The translations under genes and the position numbers were made by a program. A stretch of 64,000 bases of DNA from NCBI RefSeq assembly GCF_009295825.1, contig NZ_WHKF01000003.1:1-64000 (forward strand), written 5' to 3'. The DNA is from Marinifilum sp. N1E240. GTDB taxonomy: Bacteria > Bacteroidota > Bacteroidia > Bacteroidales > Marinifilaceae. The notes under the pieces were generated by a model that did not search any database, was not told where the DNA came from, and was given only the letters and a program-made list of their open reading frames with translations. This document shows positions 1 to 9,157 of the stretch, piece after piece (position 1 is the stretch's first letter; the number at the start of each line of letters is the position of its first letter).

Positions 1-640
1 TCGCTGAACAGCCATTTGCATCAGTTACTACTACTGAATAATTTCCTGTTGTTGATACTGTGATCGTTTGAGTCGTTTCACCTGTACTCCATAAATAACT
101 TGATCCTGCATTACCTGCATCCAATGTTATGGTATTTCCATTACAAGTTTCCTGGTCGGATCCTAAATCTACTGTTGGATTCGGGTGAACGGTTACATTT
201 ACATCATCATTCGCTGAACAGCCATTAATATCGGTTAAAGTAACGGAATAGTTTCCTGTTGTATTCACTAAGATAGCTTGTAAGGTTTCTCCCGTACTCC
301 ATAAATATGTTGATCCTGGCAGACCCGCATCTAACATTACATCAACACCTTCGCAGGTTTCTTGATCTGCACCCAAATCGAATACAGGATTTGAATAAAC
401 TATTAGATTCATTTCATCGGAACCTGAACATCCATAAATATCTGTTACAATAACATTATAAATTCCTGAAACAGCAACAGTTATTGATTGAGTTGTTTCG
501 CCAGTACTCCATAAATATGAGCCACCAGAATAATTTGCATTTAAGACAACCGAATTCCCATCACATATTTCTTTATCTGGTCCAATATCTATAGCTAGAT
601 TACTACTAATATCAATTCGCATAGTATCTGCATCAGGAAC
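1..640 (-). repeat. Tandem 210-bp (70-aa) PKD-like repeats, first block
   Basis: The plus-strand marker TACTCCATAAATA recurs at about 85, 295 and 505, an exact 210-bp period. Each unit encodes a segment beginning LGxDqetCnG and containing YLWSTGET and a GCSA-type end. It is coding repeat structure inside the large surface protein and continues past the window start. Confidence 0.8.
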
Positions 641-3298
641 AAGACAAGGTGCTATAGGCTGTGCACTTAATTCTAAATCAACAAATCCATTCGCAATATC
701 TGTAACGCCAGGAGTATAAGTTGCAGTTAGCAATCCTGAATTGTCAAATGTTCCATCTCCTAAACTTTTCCAGATGTATGATGATGCATTTGTTACAACA
801 CCATTTAAACCTGCAGTTCCCGATTCGCAAATAACCAGATCATTTCCTGCATCCGCAGTAACATGCTGAACCACCTCTACAGTAACATCTAAAGGAATTT
901 CTGAAAGTTTAAACATACTAATAGCATCTAGAGCAAATGCATTATCTACACCAGTAGTATTCGTATTGTTAATTTGTATGTTTAATTGATTTGATGAATC
1001 AGAATACAAAAGTGTTTTGTATTCATTCCAATCACATGGTGAAGCTGTAGAAAAACTCAACACCACTTTACCATCAATTACTAAATCAAAATCATCAGAA
1101 CTACTTCCTTTAAGATTGGTAATATTTAATGAGAATACGTAATAACTATCTGGATCAACACTAATATCCTGTTCCCAAACAGTACTATTTACTTGATCCC
1201 CCTCAACAATCAACATATTATCATTAGAATTCCCCGTTACTCCGGAACAATTACTCTTATCATTACCAAATATTCTCGTATAATCATCTACTCCATATTT
1301 ACTTGACCTGTTACGACAAGATCGAGCCCACGGATTCGAGCAATAATAGTAATCACTCTGAAAACCAATATTTCCTAAAGTGAAATGTCCATTATTGACA
1401 AGTTCTAGAGTATTATCAATATAAAATAATCGAAGATTGTAAGTGGCGGTTGAATCGGGAGCAACAACAACTCTTGAAGATAAACCATCAACATCCCAAT
1501 TGAATAAAAAATCGTTTCCAGCATACAATTCAACAGATTCCCCTCTACATATAATTGTATCATTCAATGTCACATCAGGCACATTTCCCGATGCACTGGT
1601 AATATTAACCATATCCATTGCCGAGCATCCATTCATATCGTAAACACGAACCGAATACAATCCAGGTTTATCAACATTTAAATATCTTCCTCTAGACCCA
1701 TCATCCCATACATACATAAATTGAGAACCTGCATCCAAAGTAATAACATCACCATCATTCAGAACCTGATCAGGACCTAAATCAACAGTTGGAGGAGGAA
1801 CTAAATTAACATTAATATCATCTGTTGCTGTACAGCCATTTGAATCGGTTACGGTAACTGAATAATTACCTTGCGTATACACTATTATCTCTTGGGTTGT
1901 TTCTCCTGTACTCCATAAATAAGTACCTCCAGATATGCCAGCATTCAAAACAACCGGATTACCAGTACAAACCGTACGATCAGCACCTAAATCAATTGTC
2001 AATTCCGGATAAAACCCCACATAAACAGATTCAGATTCAACACATCCGAACGAATTTGTAATTTCAACAGTATAATTTCCTGCTGTTGACACATCAATAG
2101 TTTGCGATGTTTCACCAGTACTCCATAAATAAGTAGAACCTGGATTTCCAGCATCTAAAGTATAATCACCGCCTCCGCAAGAAGCTTGATTTCCTCCAAA
2201 GTCAATAAACGGAACTGGATTTAGTGTCAATAGTAAATCATCAACTACCTGTCCACATGGATTATTAGAATCAGCAGTTGCTAATAAAATAACAGATCCA
2301 TTCAATCTATCATTCGCCCCTGGTGTATAATTAGAATTAAAGTTCGATGCATCTGAAAATGTACCATCTCCTAAAGTAGACCATAAAAATCCTGTATGAT
2401 TTGATGCACTTGCCGACAATATTGCCGTTTCATTTCCACAAATTGTTTGATCAGGACCTGCATTTACAATTGCTGGATCAACAACGGTTACCGTTCTAGT
2501 ATCCGGAACTTCAACCAAAGGATTAAATGAAATACCATCCAAAGCATAATCATTTCCACTACGAATCAAATTTTTATTTACTATGGAGATTACAATTGAT
2601 GTTTTTGTTCCTGAGTGCCACAATGAATAAAACTCTTCCCATGCACAAGTTGAACCTGAACTAGGTTCAATATAATCTCCCATTAAGACTCCATCAATCA
2701 TAAACTCGAGGCGAGCAGGATTGGTAGGGTGTACATTACAAGCCCATGTAGAAAAAGCATAATATTGATTTGGATTTACGTTAATGGTTTGACTCCAAAC
2801 CACAACATTTTCATCAGGTGCTCCATTTACAATCAGGTAATTATCAGGATTATTTCCTGTATGACCTCCACAAGCTGAAAAATTCGCATGATATTCATTA
2901 GGATTATCATCTACAGCATATCTTCCTTCTTGCCAAAGCGAAGCATAATGCGAATGATTAGAAGAAGAAACGCCTGCATCTGGACAATAAACGTATTCAC
3001 TATAAAACCCCATATTACCCAAATCAAAATCACCATTAGTGATCAGTTCTGTTCCAGTATCAGGAATAAATACACGTAGGTTATACGAAGTTGTAACAAG
3101 CGGTGAAACAGTTATTGTTTTTGATAAATCACCTGTACTCCAATTGTACATATATGATCCTGGCTTTGCTTCAAGAATCACAGACTCACCTGCACAAATT
3201 GTTGTATCATTTACAGGTCGAACAATCTGAGCATATCCCAAATTACAACCAAATGTAAAAAACAGCGTAAAACAAAACAGCCGTAGAAGTTTATCCAT
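1..3298 (-). CDS. Giant secreted repeat protein (adhesin-like), 3' end beyond window
   Basis: The minus-strand frame is open from an ATG at 3298-3296 to the window edge, giving about 1,099 residues without a stop. It starts with a signal peptide (MDKLLRLFCFTLFF..., ending near GYAQ). The protein then alternates an Ig/PKD-like segment (NDTTICAGESV), a jellyroll-like segment beginning ITNGDFDLGNMGF, a further PKD-like segment (SLGDGTF) and several 70-residue repeats with the signature YLWSTGETTQ...GCSA. This whole set recurs about 548 residues later. Such proteins in Bacteroidota are cell-surface adhesins or gliding-associated proteins, usually exported by type IX secretion through a C-terminal domain. 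That C-terminus is not in the window, so the export route is inferred. Ligand and function are unknown. Confidence 0.85.
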   Translation of the reverse strand, partial: MDKLLRLFCFTLFFTFGCNLGYAQIVRPVNDTTICAGESVILEAKPGSYMYNWSTGDLSKTITVSPLVTTSYNLRVFIPDTGTELITNGDFDLGNMGFYSEYVYCPDAGVSSSNHSHYASLWQEGRYAVDDNPNEYHANFSACGGHTGNNPDNYLIVNGAPDENVVVWSQTINVNPNQYYAFSTWACNVHPTNPARLEFMIDGVLMGDYIEPSSGSTCAWEEFYSLWHSGTKTSIVISIVNKNLIRSGNDYALDGISFNPLVEVPDTRTVTVVDPAIVNAGPDQTICGNETAILSASASNHTGFLWSTLGDGTFSDASNFNSNYTPGANDRLNGSVILLATADSNNPCGQVVDDLLLTLNPVPFIDFGGNQASCGGGDYTLDAGNPGSTYLWSTGETSQTIDVSTAGNYTVEITNSFGCVESESVYVGFYPELTIDLGADRTVCTGNPVVLNAGISGGTYLWSTGETTQEIIVYTQGNYSVTVTDSNGCTATDDINVNLVPPPTVDLGPDQVLNDGDVITLDAGSQFMYVWDDGSRGRYLNVDKPGLYSVRVYDMNGCSAMDMVNITSASGNVPDVTLNDTIICRGESVELYAGNDFLFNWDVDGLSSRVVVAPDSTATYNLRLFYIDNTLELVNNGHFTLGNIGFQSDYYYCSNPWARSCRNRSSKYGVDDYTRIFGNDKSNCSGVTGNSNDNMLIVEGDQVNSTVWEQDISVDPDSYYVFSLNITNLKGSSSDDFDLVIDGKVVLSFSTASPCDWNEYKTLLYSDSSNQLNIQINNTNTTGVDNAFALDAISMFKLSEIPLDVTVEVVQHVTADAGNDLVICESGTAGLNGVVTNASSYIWKSLGDGTFDNSGLLTATYTPGVTDIANGFVDLELSAQPIAPCLVPDADTMRIDISSNLAIDIGPDKEICDGNSVVLNANYSGGSYLWSTGETTQSITVAVSGIYNVIVTDIYGCSGSDEMNLIVYSNPVFDLGADQETCEGVDVMLDAGLPGSTYLWSTGETLQAILVNTTGNYSVTLTDINGCSANDDVNVTVHPNPTVDLGSDQETCNGNTITLDAGNAGSSYLWSTGETTQTITVSTTGNYSVVVTDANGCSA
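1800..2230 (-). repeat. Tandem 210-bp (70-aa) PKD-like repeats, second block
   Basis: The same marker occurs at 1909 and 2119, again exactly 210 bp apart. A third, diverged unit lies near 1640-1800 and encodes LGPDQVLNDGD and YVWDDGSRGR, having lost the cysteine and the WSTGET signature. Confidence 0.75.
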
Positions 3299-3635
3299 TT
3301 ATTCTCCTTTTAAAACGTCATCACTACAATCCTCAAACACACATCATTTTTGACGAAAGACTTATTTTATTCTCTTAAATACGTAAATCTAATGATTAAA
3401 GTTCTATAAATCATTGTCAATATATTAATAATTCTTAAACAAAATTACAAGTAGGTGACTATAAGGCACTTCTGAAGAGGAGAGCTTTTTATTAAAAATG
3501 AGATTAAATAAGCAACACTGATGTGTAACTTTATGAATATAAGATTAAATAAAAGAAGGTATCACTCTCATTCAATGAAAGGATGAAAATCTAATAAGAA
3601 GAATTAATACTGAGAATAAAAATGTATAATTAAAG
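3299..3635. other. Gene-free stretch upstream of the surface protein
   Basis: This 337-bp AT-rich stretch lies between the surface protein start and rluF. On the minus strand a TAATTTTG box (3440-3447) resembles the Bacteroidota -7 element, but no matching -33 box was found 19 bp away. No ORF or RNA gene is evident. Confidence 0.5.
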
Positions 3636-4361
3636 TTAAAATCCATCATGAGTTTTGCGCGAATCCTCACAAAGGTTTAACAGATCTTTTAACTCCTTTT
3701 TGGTGAAAGAACGATATTTTCCTGGCTTTATATTACCAAGTGAAATATTCATGATCCGAAGTCGTTTAAGTGAGGTAACATCATATCTTAGATACTCACA
3801 CATTCTTCTAATTTGTCGATTTAAACCTTGTGTAAGTACAATTTTGAAGGTATAGTTATTTACCTTGGTAACACGACATTTTTTAGTAACAGTGTCAAGA
3901 ATAGGAATCCCATTTCCCATTCTCTTGATAAAATCAGAGGTGATTTTTTTATTTACCGTAACGATGTATTCTTTTTCGTGATTGTTTCTCGAGCGAAGAA
4001 TTTTATTCACAATATCACCATCATTGGTCATAAAGATTAAACCTTCACTAGGTTTATCCAATCTACCAATTGGGAAAATACGCTCAGGATAATTGATGTA
4101 AGAAATAATATTTCCTTTAATTCTAAGATCGGTAGTACAAGTAATTCCAACTGGTTTGTGAAATGCTAAATAAATACTTTTTACAGTTTTAGTAACAACT
4201 TGTCCTTTAACAGATATTTCATCCTCTCTGGTAACCTTTACACCCATTTCAGCTTTTTTACCGTTCACCTTCACTTTACCTGATTCAATTAATTTATCCG
4301 CCTCGCGACGTGAACAGTATCCGGTTTCCGCTATTGCCTTATTTAATCTGGTGTATTCCAT
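3636..4361 (-). CDS. rluF: 23S rRNA pseudouridine synthase RluF
   Basis: This predicted pseudouridine synthase (241 aa) isomerises uridine in the 23S rRNA peptidyl-transferase region. An S4 RNA-binding domain covers about residues 4-60 (LNKAIAETGYCSRREADKLI). The catalytic domain has the family motif GRLDKPSEGL with Asp102 as nucleophile. RluF-type signatures are VNKILRSRNNHEKEY, the GIPILDTVTKKC segment and GLNRQIRRMCEYL. The RluF and RluB/E groups are close, but the NHEKEY and QIRRMCE stretches favour RluF. The gene stands alone between the surface protein and a DUF2007 gene. The ATG start gives a full S4 domain. Confidence 0.9.
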   Translation of the reverse strand: MEYTRLNKAIAETGYCSRREADKLIESGKVKVNGKKAEMGVKVTREDEISVKGQVVTKTVKSIYLAFHKPVGITCTTDLRIKGNIISYINYPERIFPIGRLDKPSEGLIFMTNDGDIVNKILRSRNNHEKEYIVTVNKKITSDFIKRMGNGIPILDTVTKKCRVTKVNNYTFKIVLTQGLNRQIRRMCEYLRYDVTSLKRLRIMNISLGNIKPGKYRSFTKKELKDLLNLCEDSRKTHDGF

Positions 4362-4447
4362 TGCTATCTTAGTTAAAAATCTTTCTGAGAAGAATTAAAT
4401 TGTCGCAAAAATACAGGAATATTTTAAATATGGTACTTTCAAAAAAA

Positions 4448-4891
4448 TTACTTAATAAACTTCCACTCCTTATCACATTCAAAACATTTATAACTCCTCT
4501 TAAATAAAGGGAAAAGAATACCCAACAGAAAGAATGTTATCAAAATAAGAAAGTTTGGCTCGCGAACCTTACCAATATTTTTGGATTTACAAAATGGACA
4601 AACAGTCTTATCCATATTCTTTGCGAATTTAACTTTTTGAATATCCCTCTCCACCAATAAATCAGCCTCTGTAATATAACCTCCACTTTTCAGATACTCA
4701 ATACTTTTATCAAAATCAGATTCGTGTACTAATAATTTAACACCGCCAATTGCATTTGAACAGAAGTTATCTACTTGTGCTGTTAATTCATCTCTAATAA
4801 AAACATCAATTCCAAATGATTCTAGATAAGTCTTTGCCATATGCGCTTCCTGAGGAAGGACGGTAGTTAATACAATAATCCAATTGCTCAT
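4448..4891 (-). CDS. DUF2007-type protein with zinc ribbon and membrane segment
   Basis: This is a 147-aa protein of unknown function. The N-terminal half (about residues 5-70) matches the DUF2007 putative signal-transducing fold, with a TVLPQEAHMAKTYLESFGID pattern. A split zinc-binding set follows: Cys98 and Cys101, then Cys136 and Cys139. A hydrophobic stretch (about 113-130) lies between the pairs, so the ribbon may straddle a membrane segment or hairpin. A promoter-like CAAATTTA/CAA pair lies just upstream (4911-4941). Its physiological role is unknown. Confidence 0.75.
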   Translation of the reverse strand: MSNWIIVLTTVLPQEAHMAKTYLESFGIDVFIRDELTAQVDNFCSNAIGGVKLLVHESDFDKSIEYLKSGGYITEADLLVERDIQKVKFAKNMDKTVCPFCKSKNIGKVREPNFLILITFFLLGILFPLFKRSYKCFECDKEWKFIK

Positions 4892-4910
4892 AAATATTTA
4901 CACTTTACTG

Positions 4911-4941
4911 CAAATTTAATAAAACAATATAAATTACTCAA
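4911..4941 (-). promoter_or_regulatory. Bacteroidota-type promoter for the DUF2007 gene
   Basis: On the minus strand a TTG box (4941-4939) is followed after 20 bp by TAAATTTG (4918-4911), close to the TTTG-N19-TAnnTTTG consensus and 20 bp upstream of the start codon. Confidence 0.45.
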
Positions 4942-4946
4942 CCAAG

Positions 4947-5486
4947 TTATTCCTTTATCATATACAATTTATTATCATCTACATTGTAAAACAATGGAGC
5001 TACAACAATTTTAGGATATTTAATTCTCAAACGTTTGGCTTCGTAAGCTACAAATTCCATGGCATTACCAACTTCAAACATGGGTGCAAAATTGTTAAAG
5101 TGTTCTTCCGCTCTAACTTGAGACCAGCCTCCTTCTTTGACCAATCCGCTAATAAATTGATCCTTTTTAGAATTCAAATTCACCATGCCACAATTATTGT
5201 GACCGATAAGTGCGATATGCTTGATTCCTCCTACCGAAATAGCATAGGAAACTTTAAATTCGCTGTATCTAAGATTAGCACCACCGGTTCTAATGATATA
5301 AGAAAAATTCTCCGGAATATGGAGATGTTTTCTGTGGTCCATGCACATTCCGACCAACAATTGTGCTTGTTTATAATCTTCAAAAGATCTATTCAAATTG
5401 TGAAATTCAAGAAGCAATCCTATTGGTGTGTTCTGGTATTCTGGTAAAATATCTTTTGTACTGTTGATTTCAATTAATTGGCTCAT
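4947..5486 (-). CDS. Beta-class carbonic anhydrase-like protein
   Basis: This 179-aa protein probably interconverts CO2 and bicarbonate. The beta-carbonic anhydrase landmarks are present: CMDHR with zinc ligand Cys48 and the Asp50-Arg52 dyad, the GGAN loop (68-71), and GHNNCGM with ligands His96 and Cys99. It is slightly shorter than the usual 190-220 residues, lying close to the small clade with a reduced C-terminus. No signal peptide is seen, so it is cytoplasmic. It lies downstream of glsA with a 75-bp gap but has its own promoter-like sequence, so cotranscription is uncertain. Activity is inferred from the conserved ligands. Confidence 0.8.
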   Translation of the reverse strand: MSQLIEINSTKDILPEYQNTPIGLLLEFHNLNRSFEDYKQAQLLVGMCMDHRKHLHIPENFSYIIRTGGANLRYSEFKVSYAISVGGIKHIALIGHNNCGMVNLNSKKDQFISGLVKEGGWSQVRAEEHFNNFAPMFEVGNAMEFVAYEAKRLRIKYPKIVVAPLFYNVDDNKLYMIKE

Positions 5487-5517
5487 AGTTTTTAATAATC
5501 GTGGTTTAGAATGATTC

Positions 5518-5548
5518 TAAAGATAGACAATTGAACGATTATTGCAAA
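5518..5548 (-). promoter_or_regulatory. Promoter of the carbonic anhydrase-like gene
   Basis: The minus strand carries TTTG (5548-5545), exactly 19 bp, then TATCTTTA (5525-5518). Only the last base departs from TAnnTTTG. It sits 32 bp upstream of the start codon. Confidence 0.55.
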
Positions 5549-5561
5549 TTGAAAACAAGCA

Positions 5562-6485
5562 CTAAAAAATTGAAGATTCTGTAGCTGTAGTGAATTCCTC
5601 TAAAAATTTCATTCCTTTATTCGAATTTCCTTTTTTATTTAAGCGAGGGCTCCAAACTGCAATACTGTATTTCCCAGGATGTACAGCTACAATACCGCCC
5701 CCAACACCACTTTTTCCAGGTAATCCTACTTTAAACGAGAATTCTCCAGCCTCATCATATAAACCACATAATTGCATTACGGCATTGATTCTTTTCGATT
5801 TACTTGTACTTATTATCTTATCACCAGTAATTGAATTCTTACCATAGTTAGCTAAGAATAAAAAGGTCTTTGCCAATTCATCACATGTCATTTCAATAGA
5901 ACACAAATTGAAGTAGAAATCCAAAACTACATCGATATCATTTTTAATGTTACCAAATGACTTCATTAGATTACACAAAGCAGCATTTCGATAGCCTGTA
6001 GATTTTTCAGATTCTGCAATTATATCTGAATAAGTAATTGTAGAATTGCCTGATAACTTTCTAACAAATTCAAGAAACTCTTTTTTAGGATTTTGAAGAT
6101 GACTGACTAAAATATCAGCAACAACGATCGCTCCAGCATTGATAAATGGATTCCTGGGTATTCCCTCATCATGTTCTAACTGAATTAAAGAATTGAATGG
6201 AGTCCCTGATGGCTCAACACCAACTCTTTTCCATAAATTCTCCTCCTCTATTTCAAAGGCTAATGTAAGTGATAGTACTTTTGAAATACTCTGAATAGAA
6301 AATTTTTCTGCCGAATCTCCTAAATTATAATTACTATTTTCTATCGTAACCAAATGAACTCCGAACTTTTGAGGACTAACATTACCCAATTCAGGTATAT
6401 AGTTAGCCAAATTGCCAGAATCCTTAAAACTCTGCATTTGCGATACAATGTTTGAAAATATTTTCTGATAATCCATGATGTACAT
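5562..6485 (-). CDS. glsA: Glutaminase A
   Basis: This enzyme hydrolyses glutamine to glutamate and ammonia. The 307-aa length is typical for bacterial glutaminase A. The serine-dependent beta-lactamase-like fold is marked by FSIQSISKV, with the S-x-x-K pair Ser66/Lys69. Other conserved segments are EGIPRNPFINAGAI, YRNAALCNLMKSFGN and GLPGKSGVGGGI near the C-terminus. Two starts are possible: Met1 and Met4 (6476). A TACCTTTG box at 6498-6505 would put the transcript start near 6491, which leaves very little leader for Met1 and favours Met4. Confidence 0.92.
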   Translation of the reverse strand: MYIMDYQKIFSNIVSQMQSFKDSGNLANYIPELGNVSPQKFGVHLVTIENSNYNLGDSAEKFSIQSISKVLSLTLAFEIEEENLWKRVGVEPSGTPFNSLIQLEHDEGIPRNPFINAGAIVVADILVSHLQNPKKEFLEFVRKLSGNSTITYSDIIAESEKSTGYRNAALCNLMKSFGNIKNDIDVVLDFYFNLCSIEMTCDELAKTFLFLANYGKNSITGDKIISTSKSKRINAVMQLCGLYDEAGEFSFKVGLPGKSGVGGGIVAVHPGKYSIAVWSPRLNKKGNSNKGMKFLEEFTTATESSIF

Positions 6486-6552
6486 ATTAAGAATTCACAA
6501 AGGTACACCTTAGAATAAAACGGTGAATCTAACTAATTAGAAAATTTGCAGA

Positions 6553-7923
6553 TCATTTTTTTTGATATTTTCGAATCATTGATAAAACCTCATTTTTCCT
6601 AAATGGTTTCGCAATATAATCCGTACATCCTGCTTCCAGAGCCTTTAACCGTTCATCGCTCATTGCAAAAGCTGTTTGAGCAATTATCGGTATATCAGAA
6701 TCAAATTCTCTTATTTTATGTGTTGCATTATACCCATCTAATACAGGCATTTTTATATCCATTAAAATGAGACTAATCTTCTTATTCTCTTTGTAAATTT
6801 CAATTGCCTCTTGCCCATTAATTGCTCTAAAAATTTCCAGATTAGACTCTTCTAAAATTTCACTTATATAAAGAAAATTACTCTCCTCGTCTTCTGCAAT
6901 AAGAATGCAATTATTATTTGCAATAGGCTCATCAGTATCAATATTAATAGGAATATTTTTATCACTTATCTGAATATTAACAGGAATAGTAAAATAAAAA
7001 CTCGAACCCAATCCAGGAGTTGAATCAACCCAAATTTTACCACCAAGTAAATTGGTATTCCCCCTGCAAATTGCCAATCCTAAACCTGCTCCTCCTATTG
7101 TTTTTGTGGTTTCAATCTCTGCTCTTCTAAAGCGATCAAATATCCCGTCATGCATTTTCGAATCAATACCAATTCCACTATCTTTTACAAAAAATTGTAT
7201 CTGAGATTGTTTGTATTCATATCCAAATTCTATTGACCCATTTTCGGTAAATTTCTGTGCATTACTTAACAAATTATTTACAATTTGTCTAAACTTTACT
7301 TCATCTGTTACAATAACAGAATCTTCTTCGCTCAATCCCTTTACCAATTTCAACGATATTCCCTCATTTAATGTCGCCGAATACGTATTGTAATAGTCAT
7401 CAAGTATTTTATTAATACTCACCGAATTTCTTGCAGCTTCAATATTTCCGGTTTCTATTAACGACAAATCCAAAACATCGTTAACAACATTCAACAGCTG
7501 ATCAGAGCATTGTGTAATAATACTCAAATATTTTTCCTTTTGTGATATTGATAAATCATCATCTTTTAAAAGTCCTGCAAAACCAACAATTCCATTCATT
7601 GGAGTCCGGATTTCATGAGACATATTCTGCAAAAAGGCTGATTTTAATCTGTCACTTTCCTTAGCTTTTGATTCCGCATTTCTAATTTTCAGCAAATGCT
7701 TTTTCAATAAAAAAAAGAAAAGTATACCTGTCATCAATACATAAAACCACCCTTTATAGGTTTGTATTGAAGTTAAGTGATCAACATCATGAATTAGAGT
7801 TTTTACAATTCTATCTGAGAATAAAATCCATGCTCCACCTATTAATAGATATGCAAGGAAAAACTGATATTCGAATTTCAAAAAGAATCTTTTCACGTAT
7901 ATTGACTTTAAACTTATTACCAA
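6553..7923 (-). CDS. Membrane hybrid histidine kinase with C-terminal receiver
   Basis: This 456-aa sensor kinase has two membrane segments (about 18-36 and 58-75) flanking a loop of about 20 residues. This matches a short N-terminal module common in PAS-type kinases, but no PAS domain follows. The HisKA domain has phospho-acceptor His103 in SHEIRTPMNG. The HATPase domain has N and G boxes (NNLLSNAQKF, VKDSGIGID, GGAGLGLAI). The receiver domain has Asp389 in LMDIKMPVLDGYN and Lys439 in AKPF. With no DNA-binding output, it probably passes phosphate to another protein or acts as an orphan. The input signal is unknown. Confidence 0.88.
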   Translation of the reverse strand: MVISLKSIYVKRFFLKFEYQFFLAYLLIGGAWILFSDRIVKTLIHDVDHLTSIQTYKGWFYVLMTGILFFFLLKKHLLKIRNAESKAKESDRLKSAFLQNMSHEIRTPMNGIVGFAGLLKDDDLSISQKEKYLSIITQCSDQLLNVVNDVLDLSLIETGNIEAARNSVSINKILDDYYNTYSATLNEGISLKLVKGLSEEDSVIVTDEVKFRQIVNNLLSNAQKFTENGSIEFGYEYKQSQIQFFVKDSGIGIDSKMHDGIFDRFRRAEIETTKTIGGAGLGLAICRGNTNLLGGKIWVDSTPGLGSSFYFTIPVNIQISDKNIPINIDTDEPIANNNCILIAEDEESNFLYISEILEESNLEIFRAINGQEAIEIYKENKKISLILMDIKMPVLDGYNATHKIREFDSDIPIIAQTAFAMSDERLKALEAGCTDYIAKPFRKNEVLSMIRKYQKK

Positions 7924-8041
7924 TTCTAACCCGTTTTAAACGAGGCAATAAAATTAATTATTTTAATATTATCTGCAAATATTAAATTCAGCTTAACTAA
8001 CAATAAAACAATCCATTAAAAGATTCTATTTTTAAAACCCT

Positions 8042-9088
8042 TTAATCATCAAAAACATTGTACTTGGCTTGTCTTTCTTTCCATCTTTCGCGGGCATATT
8101 GCTGCATGTCCACGACCTTATCATGCTCATCAACAATTTCAAGCCCTAATAAAGTTTCAATAATATCTTCCATGGTAACGATTCCATCCATTCCTCCATA
8201 CTCATCAACAACAAGGGCAATATGTTCCTTATTATTTAACAATTTATCCCAGGTATTTAGTAGGGTTTGAAATTCTGATATTATGACAATTTCGCGAGAT
8301 ATTTCCTTTAATAAAACATCATTCTTTCCTTCAGCCAATTCCTCAAAAATCTTCTGGCGAAATACATAACCGGTAATATTGTCCTTATTACCAGAATAAA
8401 TTGGAATTCGTGAATAATACAAATACTCTTTATTTTTCAAAAACTCCTTTAAACTCATATTCTCATCAGCAACTGTAACCACTACCCTAGGTGTCATTAT
8501 ATCCGTTACATTTATCGATTTTAAGCGAATAAGATTCTGTATAATTCTATTCTCTTTCTCTTCAAATACACCTTCTTCGGTTCCAATTTTTGCCATTGCC
8601 GATATTTCTTCTCTACTAATCGAAGCCTCTTCTTGCTTACTTGCAATTATCTTAGAGAGATAAGTAGTAAACAACACCAACGGATAAGTTAATATCACCA
8701 TTGACTGAATTACAATCCCAGATAAGATGGCTAACTTTCTCCAATATATAGCCCCAATTGTTTTTGGTATTATTTCAGAAAATATTAAAATCAACAAGGT
8801 AAGTACCGCAGATACAACACCAAAATAAACCTCCCCAAACAATTTCGTAGCCTCAGCTCCAACTCCCGCAGCTCCTATTGTATGAGCAATTGTGTTTAAA
8901 GATAAAATCGCTGCAAGTGGTCGCTCAACATTGTCTTTTAATTTCAAAAATACAGATGCTTTTTTTGATCCTTCATCAATTTTAACATTCAAAAAAGATA
9001 TTGGCGTAGAAAGCAAAACCGATTCAAGAATTGAACACAAAAAGGAAATAAAAAGTGCTATAAATAAATAGAAAAATAAAAGAAACAT
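8042..9088 (-). CDS. CNNM/CorC-type membrane protein with CBS domains
   Basis: This 348-aa protein has an N-terminal DUF21/CNNM membrane domain (about 1-170, three or four helices, beginning FLLFFYLFIALF). A CBS pair follows, with the typical MTPRVVVTVAD start and the ALVVDEYGGMDGIVTMEDIIETLLG signature in the second repeat. The C-terminal CorC/HlyC transporter-associated domain is missing or very short. Relatives export magnesium or influence cobalt resistance, and older annotations call them hemolysins. Its ion specificity cannot be read from sequence. The gene is monocistronic here. Confidence 0.85.
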   Translation of the reverse strand: MFLLFFYLFIALFISFLCSILESVLLSTPISFLNVKIDEGSKKASVFLKLKDNVERPLAAILSLNTIAHTIGAAGVGAEATKLFGEVYFGVVSAVLTLLILIFSEIIPKTIGAIYWRKLAILSGIVIQSMVILTYPLVLFTTYLSKIIASKQEEASISREEISAMAKIGTEEGVFEEKENRIIQNLIRLKSINVTDIMTPRVVVTVADENMSLKEFLKNKEYLYYSRIPIYSGNKDNITGYVFRQKIFEELAEGKNDVLLKEISREIVIISEFQTLLNTWDKLLNNKEHIALVVDEYGGMDGIVTMEDIIETLLGLEIVDEHDKVVDMQQYARERWKERQAKYNVFDD

Positions 9089-9157
9089 AAATTTTATGGA
9101 TATTAGTTATTTGGTGTAATTTACCAATTTTCAGAACGAATAAAAATAGGATTAGCC

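Noticed and set aside
1-2230. Possible CRISPR or satellite array from the regular 210-bp spacing
   Set aside because: The period is a multiple of three, lies in one long open frame and encodes a conserved 70-residue domain; it is a protein repeat.
8042-9088. Hemolysin
   Set aside because: Old annotations use this name for CNNM/CBS proteins, but nothing in the sequence indicates a toxin.
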